DNA from: Tumebacillus permanentifrigoris
Lineage (GTDB): Bacteria > Bacillota > Bacilli > Tumebacillales > Tumebacillaceae
DNA length: 64,000 bases
Direction: 5' to 3'
Assembly: GCF_003148565.1 (NCBI RefSeq)
Contig: NZ_QGGL01000004.1
Location: 212,332-276,331, forward strand
The notes under the pieces are model-generated. The model did not search any database. It was not told where the DNA came from and worked only from the letters and a program-made list of their open reading frames with translations. The position numbers were made by a program, and so were the translations under genes. Positions 38,200 through 44,869 of this stretch are shown here, piece by piece (within the stretch, counting starts at the first letter, position 1; every line of letters starts with the position of its first letter).

Positions 38200-39246
38200 T
38201 TACAAGCGTCGGTACTTCTTCAAGGCAAACGTATTCAGCACGATGAAGACCGCTGCAAATACCACCAAGGCCACGATGTCCCCACTGACTTCGCGGAAGG
38301 TCGCGCCTTGGTACATGATGCCTTTTAGTGCATCTGCGCCATAGTAGAGCGGCATGATTTTACTCAAGGCTTGCAACCAGGTCGCCATCCCTTCGATCGG
38401 GAAGATACCGGCAAAAAAGATTTGCGGGATCACCACAACCGGAATGAATTGTACCATCTGGAATTCAGAGGCTGCAAACGTCGACAACAGGATGCCCAGC
38501 GACAGCGCCACCAAGGCCAGCAACAGGTTAATCAAGAGCACATGCCAAATCGAACCGACGAGCGTCATATCGAGCACGTTGATGGCATAGAGCACGACGA
38601 TGACGGTTTGGATGATGGCAAAAATCCCATACCCCGCCAGATACCCCGTGATGACTTCGCCTCTGCGAATCGGAGTCGACATGATCCGTTCCAGCGTGCC
38701 TGTGGTTCGCTCCCGCAACAAGCCGATGCCGGAGATGAGAAAGACGAAAAAGAACACAAAGAAACCCACCAACACGGGACTCAGAACATCAAAAAACGAA
38801 GTCTCACTGTTTCCGTACACATAATCGGTCGCGATGCTCGGCGCTTGTGCAACGCCGGTCGGATTGCTTTTGCTTGGCAGTTGCGCCGCTACTGCGGCTT
38901 GATTGACCAGCATCTGCAGGAGCTTCGCCTTTGACGGATCGCTATTTTCAAGGGTCAGTTCCAGTTTCTGATCGTGGCTTTGCAACACACCGTCCAGTTG
39001 CTCTTGAACGACCCGCTCCTTGGTTGCGTCGGGAACCGCTCGGACGTTGACATTTGCTTTTTCTAACACCTGCACGAGGGTTGGGTTGACGTTTACGACG
39101 CCCAATGTAGGTGCTACCGCGTTGCTGGCAAACAGGAAATACATGAGCGTGAGCACGAGCAGTGGAGCTACAAATAACAACGCGAGCGTGCGTTTGTCGC
39201 GCAACATCTGTTGGCAAATTCGTTTGATCAGCGCCCCTGTTCTCAC
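38200..39246 (-). CDS. ABC-2 type transporter permease
   Basis: A 348-residue membrane subunit. GTG at 39246 overlaps the ATPase stop by 4 nt (GTGA). An N-terminal transmembrane helix (about 20-42) precedes a roughly 130-residue outside loop, then about five C-terminal helices from residue 150, the YhgE/ABC-2 layout. It partners with the ATPase just upstream. A role in drug or natural-product efflux is likely, and it could export a product of a neighbouring cluster, though nothing in sequence proves this. Confidence 0.9.
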   Translation of the reverse strand: MRTGALIKRICQQMLRDKRTLALLFVAPLLVLTLMYFLFASNAVAPTLGVVNVNPTLVQVLEKANVNVRAVPDATKERVVQEQLDGVLQSHDQKLELTLENSDPSKAKLLQMLVNQAAVAAQLPSKSNPTGVAQAPSIATDYVYGNSETSFFDVLSPVLVGFFVFFFVFLISGIGLLRERTTGTLERIMSTPIRRGEVITGYLAGYGIFAIIQTVIVVLYAINVLDMTLVGSIWHVLLINLLLALVALSLGILLSTFAASEFQMVQFIPVVVIPQIFFAGIFPIEGMATWLQALSKIMPLYYGADALKGIMYQGATFREVSGDIVALVVFAAVFIVLNTFALKKYRRL

Positions 39247-39968
39247 GGCTGTTCCCCCCCTGCCCGCAGGAATACTTCCTCTAAATTACGAGCGTGAAAG
39301 CGCTCCATCAATTCTTGTGGTGTGCCGCTGGTGATGATCTGGCCTTCTCGCACCATCGCGAGGGTATCACAGCGTTCGGCTTCATCCATGACGTGGGTGG
39401 TCACGATGATGGTTTTGCCTTCCTGTTCCTTTAAACGCAGCAATTCATTCCAGATCGTCAACCGCAAGGCAGGGTCGATGCCGACTGTCGGTTCGTCGAG
39501 GATCAGCACCTTTGGGTTCTGAACCAAGGCGATGGCCAGCGACAACCGGCGTTTCATGCCCCCGGAATAGGCGGATACTTTCTTGCTCAATTCCGGCGTC
39601 AGTTTGACCAAGTCGGCTGCATACGCGATGCGCTCCCGCTGTTCTGCTTTTTTCAACTTAAAAAGGGACGCGAAAAACTTGAGATTCTCCTCTGCCGTCA
39701 ACTCTGCATAGAGGGCATCCGATTGCGCCATGTACCCGATCTCCTGCAGAACCTCCAGATTGGGCATCTGCTGGTTCAACACTTGCACAGTCCCCGCGTC
39801 CGCGATGTCCATGCCAACCAGCAGTTTGACGAGCGTTGTCTTGCCCGCTCCAGAGGGCCCGATCAGACCGTAGATCTGTCCCTGCTGGATCGTGACGCTC
39901 ACCTGATTCAGCACAACTTTTTTGCCGTACTTTTTGCTGACCCCGTCCACTTTGACTGGTAGATCCAT
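39243..39968 (-). CDS. ABC transporter ATP-binding protein
   Basis: A 241-residue cytoplasmic ATPase with Walker A GPSGAGKTT, signature YSGGMKRR, Walker B VLILDEPT and a switch His in VTTHVMDEA. ATG at 39968 has GGAGG about 9 nt upstream. It is the first gene of the ATPase-permease-TetR operon, which has its own promoter and operator-like repeat. Confidence 0.92.
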   Translation of the reverse strand: MDLPVKVDGVSKKYGKKVVLNQVSVTIQQGQIYGLIGPSGAGKTTLVKLLVGMDIADAGTVQVLNQQMPNLEVLQEIGYMAQSDALYAELTAEENLKFFASLFKLKKAEQRERIAYAADLVKLTPELSKKVSAYSGGMKRRLSLAIALVQNPKVLILDEPTVGIDPALRLTIWNELLRLKEQEGKTIIVTTHVMDEAERCDTLAMVREGQIITSGTPQELMERFHARNLEEVFLRAGGEQP

Positions 39969-39986
39969 GTGCTCGATACCTCCGCA

Positions 39987-40008
39987 AAAAAGTGAGTGGT
40001 TACTTTTT
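39987..40008. promoter_or_regulatory. Operator-like inverted repeat of the ABC/TetR operon
   Basis: Arms AAAAAGTGA and TTACTTTTT match at 8 of 9 positions with a 4-nt spacer. They cover the predicted transcription start, the expected place for autoregulation by the TetR protein encoded at the operon end. Confidence 0.55.
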
Positions 40009-40009
40009 C

Positions 40010-40037
40010 AGTATACGAAATCCCCCTTCCGTGTCAA
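40010..40037 (-). promoter_or_regulatory. Promoter of the ABC exporter/TetR operon
   Basis: Minus-strand TTGACA and TATACT with a 16-nt spacer, close to the sigma-A consensus. Confidence 0.8.
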
Positions 40038-40138
40038 TAACGGCCAGCAAGGGCAAGGCTATCCTGTTTCGTACTGTTTCAACGCGAGAACACTCTACTC
40101 AGCGGCTCTTGCGGTTGGTGAACAATTCCCCTCACCCA

Positions 40139-40171
40139 AAAAGGCACTCCCCGATTGAGGGAGTGCCTTTT
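40139..40171 (-). terminator. Terminator after precursor gene A1
   Basis: The stem AAAAGGCACTCCC / GGGAGTGCCTTTT ends the last precursor unit of the lanthipeptide locus. T-rich on both strands, so bidirectional. Confidence 0.85.
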
Positions 40172-40232
40172 CATCTCATCACCTACAAGACCATCAATCG
40201 TGCAGTACAGCACCCGTGACGGCCTGTACATA

Positions 40233-40349
40233 CTACCAGCAACCTGAGATCGTGCACAAACAGGAATACGTGTACTCTGGTGTGCCACCGCCATCCTCGG
40301 CATAGCTAGGCGATTTGACTTGAACGTCGAGATCGAACATTTTTTCCAT
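40233..40349 (-). CDS. Lanthipeptide precursor A1
   Basis: A 38-residue peptide. ATG at 40349 has GAGGAGG about 9 nt upstream. The leader MEKMFDLDVQV has the FNLD-type box read by class I LanB enzymes. The core holds seven Ser/Thr (13, 15, 23, 27, 29, 33, 35) and Cys30, Cys32 and Cys37, ending in SCLCTISGCW. The CxC...CW ending is shared with A2 and A4, and the DGGG-PEYT stretch with B5. Dehydration of Ser/Thr and ring closure by the nearby LanB/LanC is the expected fate. Confidence 0.85.
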   Translation of the reverse strand: MEKMFDLDVQVKSPSYAEDGGGTPEYTYSCLCTISGCW

Positions 40350-40422
40350 TGAAAGTAGCCTCCTCGAGATGTAGTTGGGTACGTAGGCATGTCTAGGCTG
40401 TTTTGTGAAGGTCGCATAAGTA

Positions 40423-40462
40423 AAGGCCCTCACCAGTCGAGTACTTGACTGGTGAGGGCCTT
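40423..40462 (-). terminator. Perfect stem-loop between precursors A2 and A1
   Basis: 16-bp perfect arms (AAGGCCCTCACCAGTC / GACTGGTGAGGGCCTT) with an 8-nt loop. The trailing tract on the minus strand is only TTTACTT, so it probably acts as a leaky terminator or RNA stabiliser that sets the A2:A1 ratio. Confidence 0.6.
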
Positions 40463-40468
40463 ATCAAA

Positions 40469-40600
40469 TTACATTTGTTCTTCTCTCCAGCAATCGGTGA
40501 GAATCGAGCAGAAGCAAGAAGCGGACCAGCCAAGTCCTTCACGAGCAATGTTCAGGTTGGACGGCTTGACTTGAACGTCGAGATCAAACATTTTTTCCAT
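40469..40600 (-). CDS. Lanthipeptide precursor A2
   Basis: A 43-residue peptide. ATG at 40600 has AGGAGG about 9 nt upstream. Leader MEKMFDLDVQV is followed by a core with Ser14, Ser26, Ser28, Ser32, Thr35 and Cys29, Cys31, Cys37. The segment SCFCSILTDCW at 28-38 is identical in A4, although residues 13-27 differ strongly. It has no Thr or Ser after Cys37, so rings must form N-terminal or locally around the CxC pair. Confidence 0.85.
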   Translation of the reverse strand: MEKMFDLDVQVKPSNLNIAREGLGWSASCFCSILTDCWREEQM

Positions 40601-40620
40601 TGGAATCAGCCTCCTAGCGA

Positions 40621-40734
40621 TTAGTATAGTGTGGGCGGATCTGTGCAGCCGAGCGAGCCAAAAACATTCGATTCCTTCGAAGCGTTGATGCAGGTAGGCG
40701 TTACTTGAACGTCGAGTTCAAACAAACTTTCCAC
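40621..40734 (-). CDS. Lanthipeptide precursor A3
   Basis: A 37-residue peptide starting with GTG at 40734, AGGAGG about 9 nt upstream. The leader is VESLFELDVQV. The core has Cys15 and Cys30 and seven Ser/Thr. It belongs to the same family as B2 and B3: the pattern TxINAS...SLxCTxPPTL is shared, and the extra Cys15 replaces Ser15. First gene of the A3-A2-A1 unit. Confidence 0.82.
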   Translation of the reverse strand: MESLFELDVQVTPTCINASKESNVFGSLGCTDPPTLY

Positions 40735-40766
40735 TGGAATCAGCCTCCTAGAGTTATCGTTTGCAA

Positions 40767-40829
40767 GGATGTATGTCTCAGCTGCAAGGTGAGCGCGAAT
40801 CTGTCAGGGACTCTTCCAACAAACCACTC
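40767..40829 (-). repeat. Conserved precursor 5' leader, copy 1 (upstream of A3)
   Basis: About 63 bp matching the leaders upstream of A5, B3 and B5. It starts at the predicted transcription start and runs toward the ribosome-binding site. The hairpin TTTGTTGG-N8-CTGACAGA lies at its 5' end. Confidence 0.8.
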
Positions 40830-40837
40830 CCAGATAC

Positions 40838-40866
40838 AATGTAACATAAATATTGAATATTTTCAA
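40838..40866 (-). promoter_or_regulatory. Promoter of precursor unit A3-A2-A1
   Basis: TTGAAA and TACATT with 17 nt between, preceded by TATG as an extended -10 element. The TATATTGAAA...TATGTTA pattern recurs at the other precursor promoters. Confidence 0.65.
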
Positions 40867-40976
40867 TATACCAATAAAATGTTTTATATTATATTTAATA
40901 AAGTAAATCTTGATTTTGACTCTTCTCGTTTCCATTCAGAGTCAGGTTCAGTTTCTTGGAAAATTCGCCTTGACGA

Positions 40977-41014
40977 ACAAAAAACCTCACCTGTCCTGTA
41001 GCGAACGGGTGAGG
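40977..41014 (-). terminator. Terminator after precursor A4
   Basis: The stem CCTCACC...GGTGAGG lies downstream of the A4 stop and is followed by TTTTTTG on the minus strand. Confidence 0.8.
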
Positions 41015-41031
41015 GTGAGGGTCTGAGCCAA

Positions 41032-41163
41032 TCACATCGGGTCTTGTTTCCAGCAGTCGGTGAGGATTGAGCAGAAACAAGATTGGGAGACATCTTGTAA
41101 TGCAGCACCATCGGTGTAGATGGACGACTTAACCTGCACGTCGAGATCAAACAATTTTTCCAT
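41032..41163 (-). CDS. Lanthipeptide precursor A4
   Basis: A 43-residue peptide. ATG at 41163 has AGGAGG about 9 nt upstream. Leader MEKLFDLDVQV; core with Ser13, Ser14, Thr17, Ser26, Ser28, Ser32, Thr35 and Cys29, Cys31, Cys37. Residues 28-38 (SCFCSILTDCW) are identical to A2, so A2/A4 are paralogues with a frozen C-terminal ring region and a diversified N-terminal core. Confidence 0.85.
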   Translation of the reverse strand: MEKLFDLDVQVKSSIYTDGAALQDVSQSCFCSILTDCWKQDPM

Positions 41164-41227
41164 TGGATACAACCTCCTACGGGTTCATATTGTCCAAGGA
41201 TGCCTGTCTTAGCTGGTAGATGAGCTT

Positions 41228-41257
41228 AATATAGCATATGTATACAATGAATTTCAA
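41228..41257 (-). promoter_or_regulatory. Promoter of precursor A4
   Basis: TTGAAA and TATATT with 18 nt between. The 5' leader here (about 41180-41225) is a shortened relative of the other four and lacks the first hairpin. Confidence 0.6.
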
Positions 41258-41298
41258 TATATAAAAATAAAGTTTTGTAATCGCTTGACATTTTCAAT

Positions 41299-41334
41299 AA
41301 AAAAAATCACCAGTTCTGTACGGAACTGGTGATT
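41299..41334 (-). terminator. Terminator after precursor A5
   Basis: 12-bp arms AATCACCAGTTC / GAACTGGTGATT then a T-run on the minus strand. The same stem sequence is reused between B1 and lanB. Confidence 0.9.
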
Positions 41335-41340
41335 TCCCTT

Positions 41341-41442
41341 TTACACCGTTTGACAGAGCGACGAGGTAAACCAATTCGGCTCTTTCACCGAATTGCCACC
41401 GGTCTGCATAACTTGTACGTCGAGATCGAACATTTTTTCCAC
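41341..41442 (-). CDS. Lanthipeptide precursor A5
   Basis: A 33-residue peptide, the shortest of the set, starting at GTG 41442 with GGAGG about 8 nt upstream. Leader VEKMFDLDVQV; core with Thr14, Ser18, Thr26, Ser27, Ser28, Thr32 and a single Cys30. The pattern NSVK...W..SLC aligns with the B2/B3 family. It follows lanC by about 210 nt and has its own promoter and terminator. Confidence 0.8.
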   Translation of the reverse strand: MEKMFDLDVQVMQTGGNSVKEPNWFTSSLCQTV

Positions 41443-41474
41443 GGGAAACACCTCCAGAGATATAGGATGTACAT

Positions 41475-41539
41475 GGATGTAGGTCTCAGTTGTCGGGTGA
41501 GCGCTCATTCGTCAGGAGTCCTTCTAACAAATCACTCTC
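41475..41539 (-). repeat. Conserved precursor 5' leader, copy 2 (upstream of A5)
   Basis: About 65 bp homologous to copies 1, 3 and 4. The hairpin reads TTTGTTAG-N8-CTGACGAA, in which an A-U pair replaces the G-C or G-U pair seen in other copies: a compensatory change. Confidence 0.82.
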
Positions 41540-41546
41540 TGTCTAA

Positions 41547-41577
41547 ATTGTAACATAGAATGGACATTTTATTCCAA
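41547..41577 (-). promoter_or_regulatory. Promoter of precursor A5
   Basis: TTGGAA and TACAAT with a 19-nt spacer and an extended -10 TATG. Weaker than its siblings because of the long spacer. Confidence 0.55.
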
Positions 41578-41602
41578 TATAATTTAATTTTTATTTGTAC
41601 GC

Positions 41603-41621
41603 TTCAAATTCCCGAAGTTAA
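41603..41621. promoter_or_regulatory. Upstream conserved box shared by A5 and B5 promoters
   Basis: The box AAATTCCCGAAGTTAA occurs here and at 49245-49260, in both cases 26-32 nt upstream of the -35 element. It could be an activator site, or it may simply mark the edge of a duplicated block. Confidence 0.5.
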
Positions 41622-41654
41622 TTTCCGTTCATTCGCCGCTTGGGACTGCCCTCC

Positions 41655-43028
41655 TCAAGACATCAAAAACACCGCATCCCACTCAGGTGCTTCCTCTGCA
41701 AGCATGCTCGCCAACACCACCAATGTGCCTGCCAAGCCGATCAACAACCCTGGCTTGCTCAGTTGTTGATGTCCGACCTCGACACGATGAAGTTCATAGA
41801 CGCCAAAGGGCAGCTCCTCGTCATACAGATCCAGCACTTGTGCCACGAGTCGATCCCGCTCCTGTGCGAATACCTCGTTCCCCGTCTCGGCATACATCAC
41901 ATTGGCAGCATGAGCGAGACCGGCGAGGCCGTGGCAGAAGTTCGGAGCAGCTACACCCCTTGTTTCTGTGGGGCGACGCAAGGACGCGAGGGCCGCTTCG
42001 ACGGCAATTTCCTTCCATTTCGTCTCCCCAAGCGCAACACCAGCAAACCACAGTTGGCGAGAGATACCGGAAGCCCCGTAGCACCATGATTCATGTGAAG
42101 GGACGGTCGCTTCCCCCCACCCGTCCAAAAGCACTTCCATCGGGATGCGACCGGGCCAGTACGAACCAGCCTCGTCTTCGAGCATCCACTCGCACAGCCA
42201 CTCGGCGTACCGCCGAATCGCCGCTTCCTGCCCCGCAACCTCCACCCCATGCAGCTTCGCCAAAGCCAGCAACCCCATCGGCCCTGCCACCCCATGTGAG
42301 AGGCCCAAATTGAAGTTGCCTTGCTGGTATTGCTCGCGCTCCGACGGCAGGAATTGATTGGTTCTCGTGATGTGCCACAGGGGGACGTTCTGGCCGTCCA
42401 GCTCCTTGTCGCCGCTCAACGAGATCAGATAGTGCAACACCGATTGCAACGCGGGCTGCAGGTTCGGCTCGTCCTTGAACGCCAACAAGTACCGCCCGAT
42501 CCCCGTGATTCCGCCCATCAGATCATAGTCGGTCATCCGCAGGTCTGTTTCCATGCGCGCCGTCCACTCGTTGATCAGGGTCGGCAATTGCTTGGCGGCG
42601 TACTCGTTGAAGGATGCCAGCATCCCCGCATAGCGAGTGCCACCACGCGACAGGGCGCGGATGCCCATCATCACGCCGGCGAGCCCACCCCAGAGGTTGA
42701 ACGCTGAAATTCCGGTCTGCGTGACCGATTGCTGCACGGCGACCAACATCTGATGCCCCGCCATGTCCCAGCCCGCCTCTGGCTCCAAACGATCCAGTTC
42801 ACCGAACAGCAGACACAAGCCCGGATATCCGTCCGCCAGCGATAGATCGCTCCATTGGGGCAAGATCATGCCTTGGAAATCGACCGGTTCCTGGATGGCA
42901 CGCTCCTTGACAGTTGCTGCATCTCGTAGTAGCTCCACCGATGTTTTGACTCGTTGCTCAACCGCCTTGCGCAACTCCACATCGGTCAGCGGTTTCCACG
43001 CACGTTTCTGCATTGGCACATTGCTCAT
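41655..43028 (-). CDS. lanC: Class I lanthipeptide cyclase LanC
   Basis: A 457-residue cyclase. Zinc ligands are visible: Cys in ESWCYGASG and Cys-His in NFCHGLAGLAH. Gly-rich toroid repeats are present (DGYPGLCL, LWGGLAGVMMG, GLSHGVAGPMG). It catalyses Cys addition onto dehydrated Ser/Thr of the precursors to form lanthionine rings. ATG at 43028 overlaps the lanT stop by 4 nt (ATGA), so translation is coupled. Length is near the usual 400-450. Confidence 0.93.
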   Translation of the reverse strand: MSNVPMQKRAWKPLTDVELRKAVEQRVKTSVELLRDAATVKERAIQEPVDFQGMILPQWSDLSLADGYPGLCLLFGELDRLEPEAGWDMAGHQMLVAVQQSVTQTGISAFNLWGGLAGVMMGIRALSRGGTRYAGMLASFNEYAAKQLPTLINEWTARMETDLRMTDYDLMGGITGIGRYLLAFKDEPNLQPALQSVLHYLISLSGDKELDGQNVPLWHITRTNQFLPSEREQYQQGNFNLGLSHGVAGPMGLLALAKLHGVEVAGQEAAIRRYAEWLCEWMLEDEAGSYWPGRIPMEVLLDGWGEATVPSHESWCYGASGISRQLWFAGVALGETKWKEIAVEAALASLRRPTETRGVAAPNFCHGLAGLAHAANVMYAETGNEVFAQERDRLVAQVLDLYDEELPFGVYELHRVEVGHQQLSKPGLLIGLAGTLVVLASMLAEEAPEWDAVFLMS

Positions 43029-44869
43029 GTCTTCACCTCATAGAGTTTCATTTGCACACGATACATCTCGGCATATTGACCGTTTCGCGCCATTAATTCA
43101 TCGTGTGTGCCCTGCTCGATCACCGCTCCGTCTTCCATCACCAAGATCTGATTGGCAAATCGGGCACTCGTTAAGCGGTGGGCGATGAATAGACCCAGCC
43201 GGTCGCGCAACAAGTCGCGGATCTTCTCAAACACTTCGCTCTCCGCGATCGGGTCGAGCGCCGCGTTCGGCTCGTCCAACACATACAGATCGGCTTCGCG
43301 GACGAACGCCCGCGCGATGGCGATCCGCTGCCACTGACCCCCCGACAACTGCTCTCCGTTGACCAACCAACGACCGAGCTCTGTGTTGAGTTGTTTCGGC
43401 AAATTTCGAACGAACGAACCAATGCCCGTGCGATCGCTCGCCTCCAACAATTTGTCATCCTGTGCGAGAACGAGCGTATTGCCAAACCCGATGTTGTGCC
43501 GCACCGACATCTCATACTGCATGAAGTCTTGGAACAGCACGCCGATGCGCTTCTGCAACTGCGCCACACCCCACGCGCTGGTCTGCGATCCGTTGACCAG
43601 AATCTCGCCTTCATACCCTTCGTAGAGCTGAGTCATGAGCTTGGCGAGGGTGGATTTGCCCGACCCATTGCGCCCTACGACCGCGATGCATTCCCCACGG
43701 CGCAGCGTAAAACTCACGTTGCGCAACACGTCCCGCTCTGTCCCCGGATAGCGAAACGATACATTCCGGAACTCAAAGGTCTCGATCGTCTCCAAACTCT
43801 GTTGCTCCTGGCCCGACGCATCCGCCAGCCGCAATGCAGGCTCTGAGGACGGCAGCGCAAGAAACACGAACAATTGCTCGATATACAAATTGTGCTGACA
43901 GATCGCCAGCACATTGCTGAACACGGTCTGAGCGCTGGACTGCGTCAGTGTGATCGCCTGTACATAGCCGTACAAGTCACCCACTTGGATCAGCTTTTGG
44001 AACGCTTCACGAACGGCGAGGTAGATCATGCCTGCTAGGCTTAGCAAGTTCAACCCTTGATAGGCTGAAGACCAGATCAGGCGCTTTTTCGCCATGCGGC
44101 GGTCTACGAGATAGAAGTCTTGGTAGATCGCCTTGAACTTATCAAGGAAGAAACTCCCCAGTTGGAACAGGCGGACTTCCTTGACGGCTTTGTCATGGGT
44201 GAGGACGAAGCCGTAATACCACGCTTCCCGGTGCTTGCTCGCGCGCTCGTAGGAGATGAGAAACTGCTCTCGGTTGATGCTGAGCATCGTGAAAAAGGAA
44301 ATCCCCGTGGTCGCCGCTACGACCAAGACCACCCACCATTTCCATACGATCAAGAGCAACACCGTGCTGACCAAGGTGACGAGGTGGTTGATCACACCGA
44401 GCATTTGCGTAAACATCTGATACGGGCGGAACATCACGTCTTGTTGCGCCCGTTTGAGCTGCTCTTGCACCTGCGTATTTTCAATATCAGCAAGTCCAAG
44501 CGTCACGGCTTTTTCCATCACTTTTCCCTGTACCGTGTTGGCAATCAACTGCTGGAAGAGACCTTCGTAGTACGCTTGGGCGAGGCTCAAGCCTTGCTTG
44601 AACACCAAGACTCCGACGTACCAAGCAAACGCACCGAGCGCTTGCTTGCCCCCAGCGGACACCCCCGTCACGACCCCATTGATCAGCTGTTGCGTCGCCA
44701 CCAGCGAGAGGATCGGTACGATTCCTAGCAACAGATACAACATCACGATTCGGATCAGATAGCCAGGGCTCGCACCCCAGATCAATGCGAACAAGTTGCC
44801 CCAATGCCGAAACGATTGGAGCACATCTCGCAGACCGATTCCCTGTGTAGTCTCTGCTTGTCCGCTCAC
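43025..44869 (-). CDS. lanT: ABC transporter LanT (lanthipeptide exporter)
   Basis: A 614-residue half transporter: about six membrane helices, then an ATPase with Walker A VVGRNGSGKST, signature LSGGQWQR and Walker B YVLDEPNAALD. There is no N-terminal C39 peptidase domain, so it exports but does not cut leaders. ATG at 44869 overlaps the lanB stop by 4 nt, and its own stop overlaps the lanC start, giving a tightly coupled lanB-lanT-lanC operon. Confidence 0.92.
   Translation of the reverse strand: MSGQAETTQGIGLRDVLQSFRHWGNLFALIWGASPGYLIRIVMLYLLLGIVPILSLVATQQLINGVVTGVSAGGKQALGAFAWYVGVLVFKQGLSLAQAYYEGLFQQLIANTVQGKVMEKAVTLGLADIENTQVQEQLKRAQQDVMFRPYQMFTQMLGVINHLVTLVSTVLLLIVWKWWVVLVVAATTGISFFTMLSINREQFLISYERASKHREAWYYGFVLTHDKAVKEVRLFQLGSFFLDKFKAIYQDFYLVDRRMAKKRLIWSSAYQGLNLLSLAGMIYLAVREAFQKLIQVGDLYGYVQAITLTQSSAQTVFSNVLAICQHNLYIEQLFVFLALPSSEPALRLADASGQEQQSLETIETFEFRNVSFRYPGTERDVLRNVSFTLRRGECIAVVGRNGSGKSTLAKLMTQLYEGYEGEILVNGSQTSAWGVAQLQKRIGVLFQDFMQYEMSVRHNIGFGNTLVLAQDDKLLEASDRTGIGSFVRNLPKQLNTELGRWLVNGEQLSGGQWQRIAIARAFVREADLYVLDEPNAALDPIAESEVFEKIRDLLRDRLGLFIAHRLTSARFANQILVMEDGAVIEQGTHDELMARNGQYAEMYRVQMKLYEVKT

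Noticed and set aside
40423-40462. 16-bp inverted repeat as insertion-sequence ends
   Set aside because: The loop is only 8 nt and it sits between two precursor genes like the other terminators; no transposase nearby.
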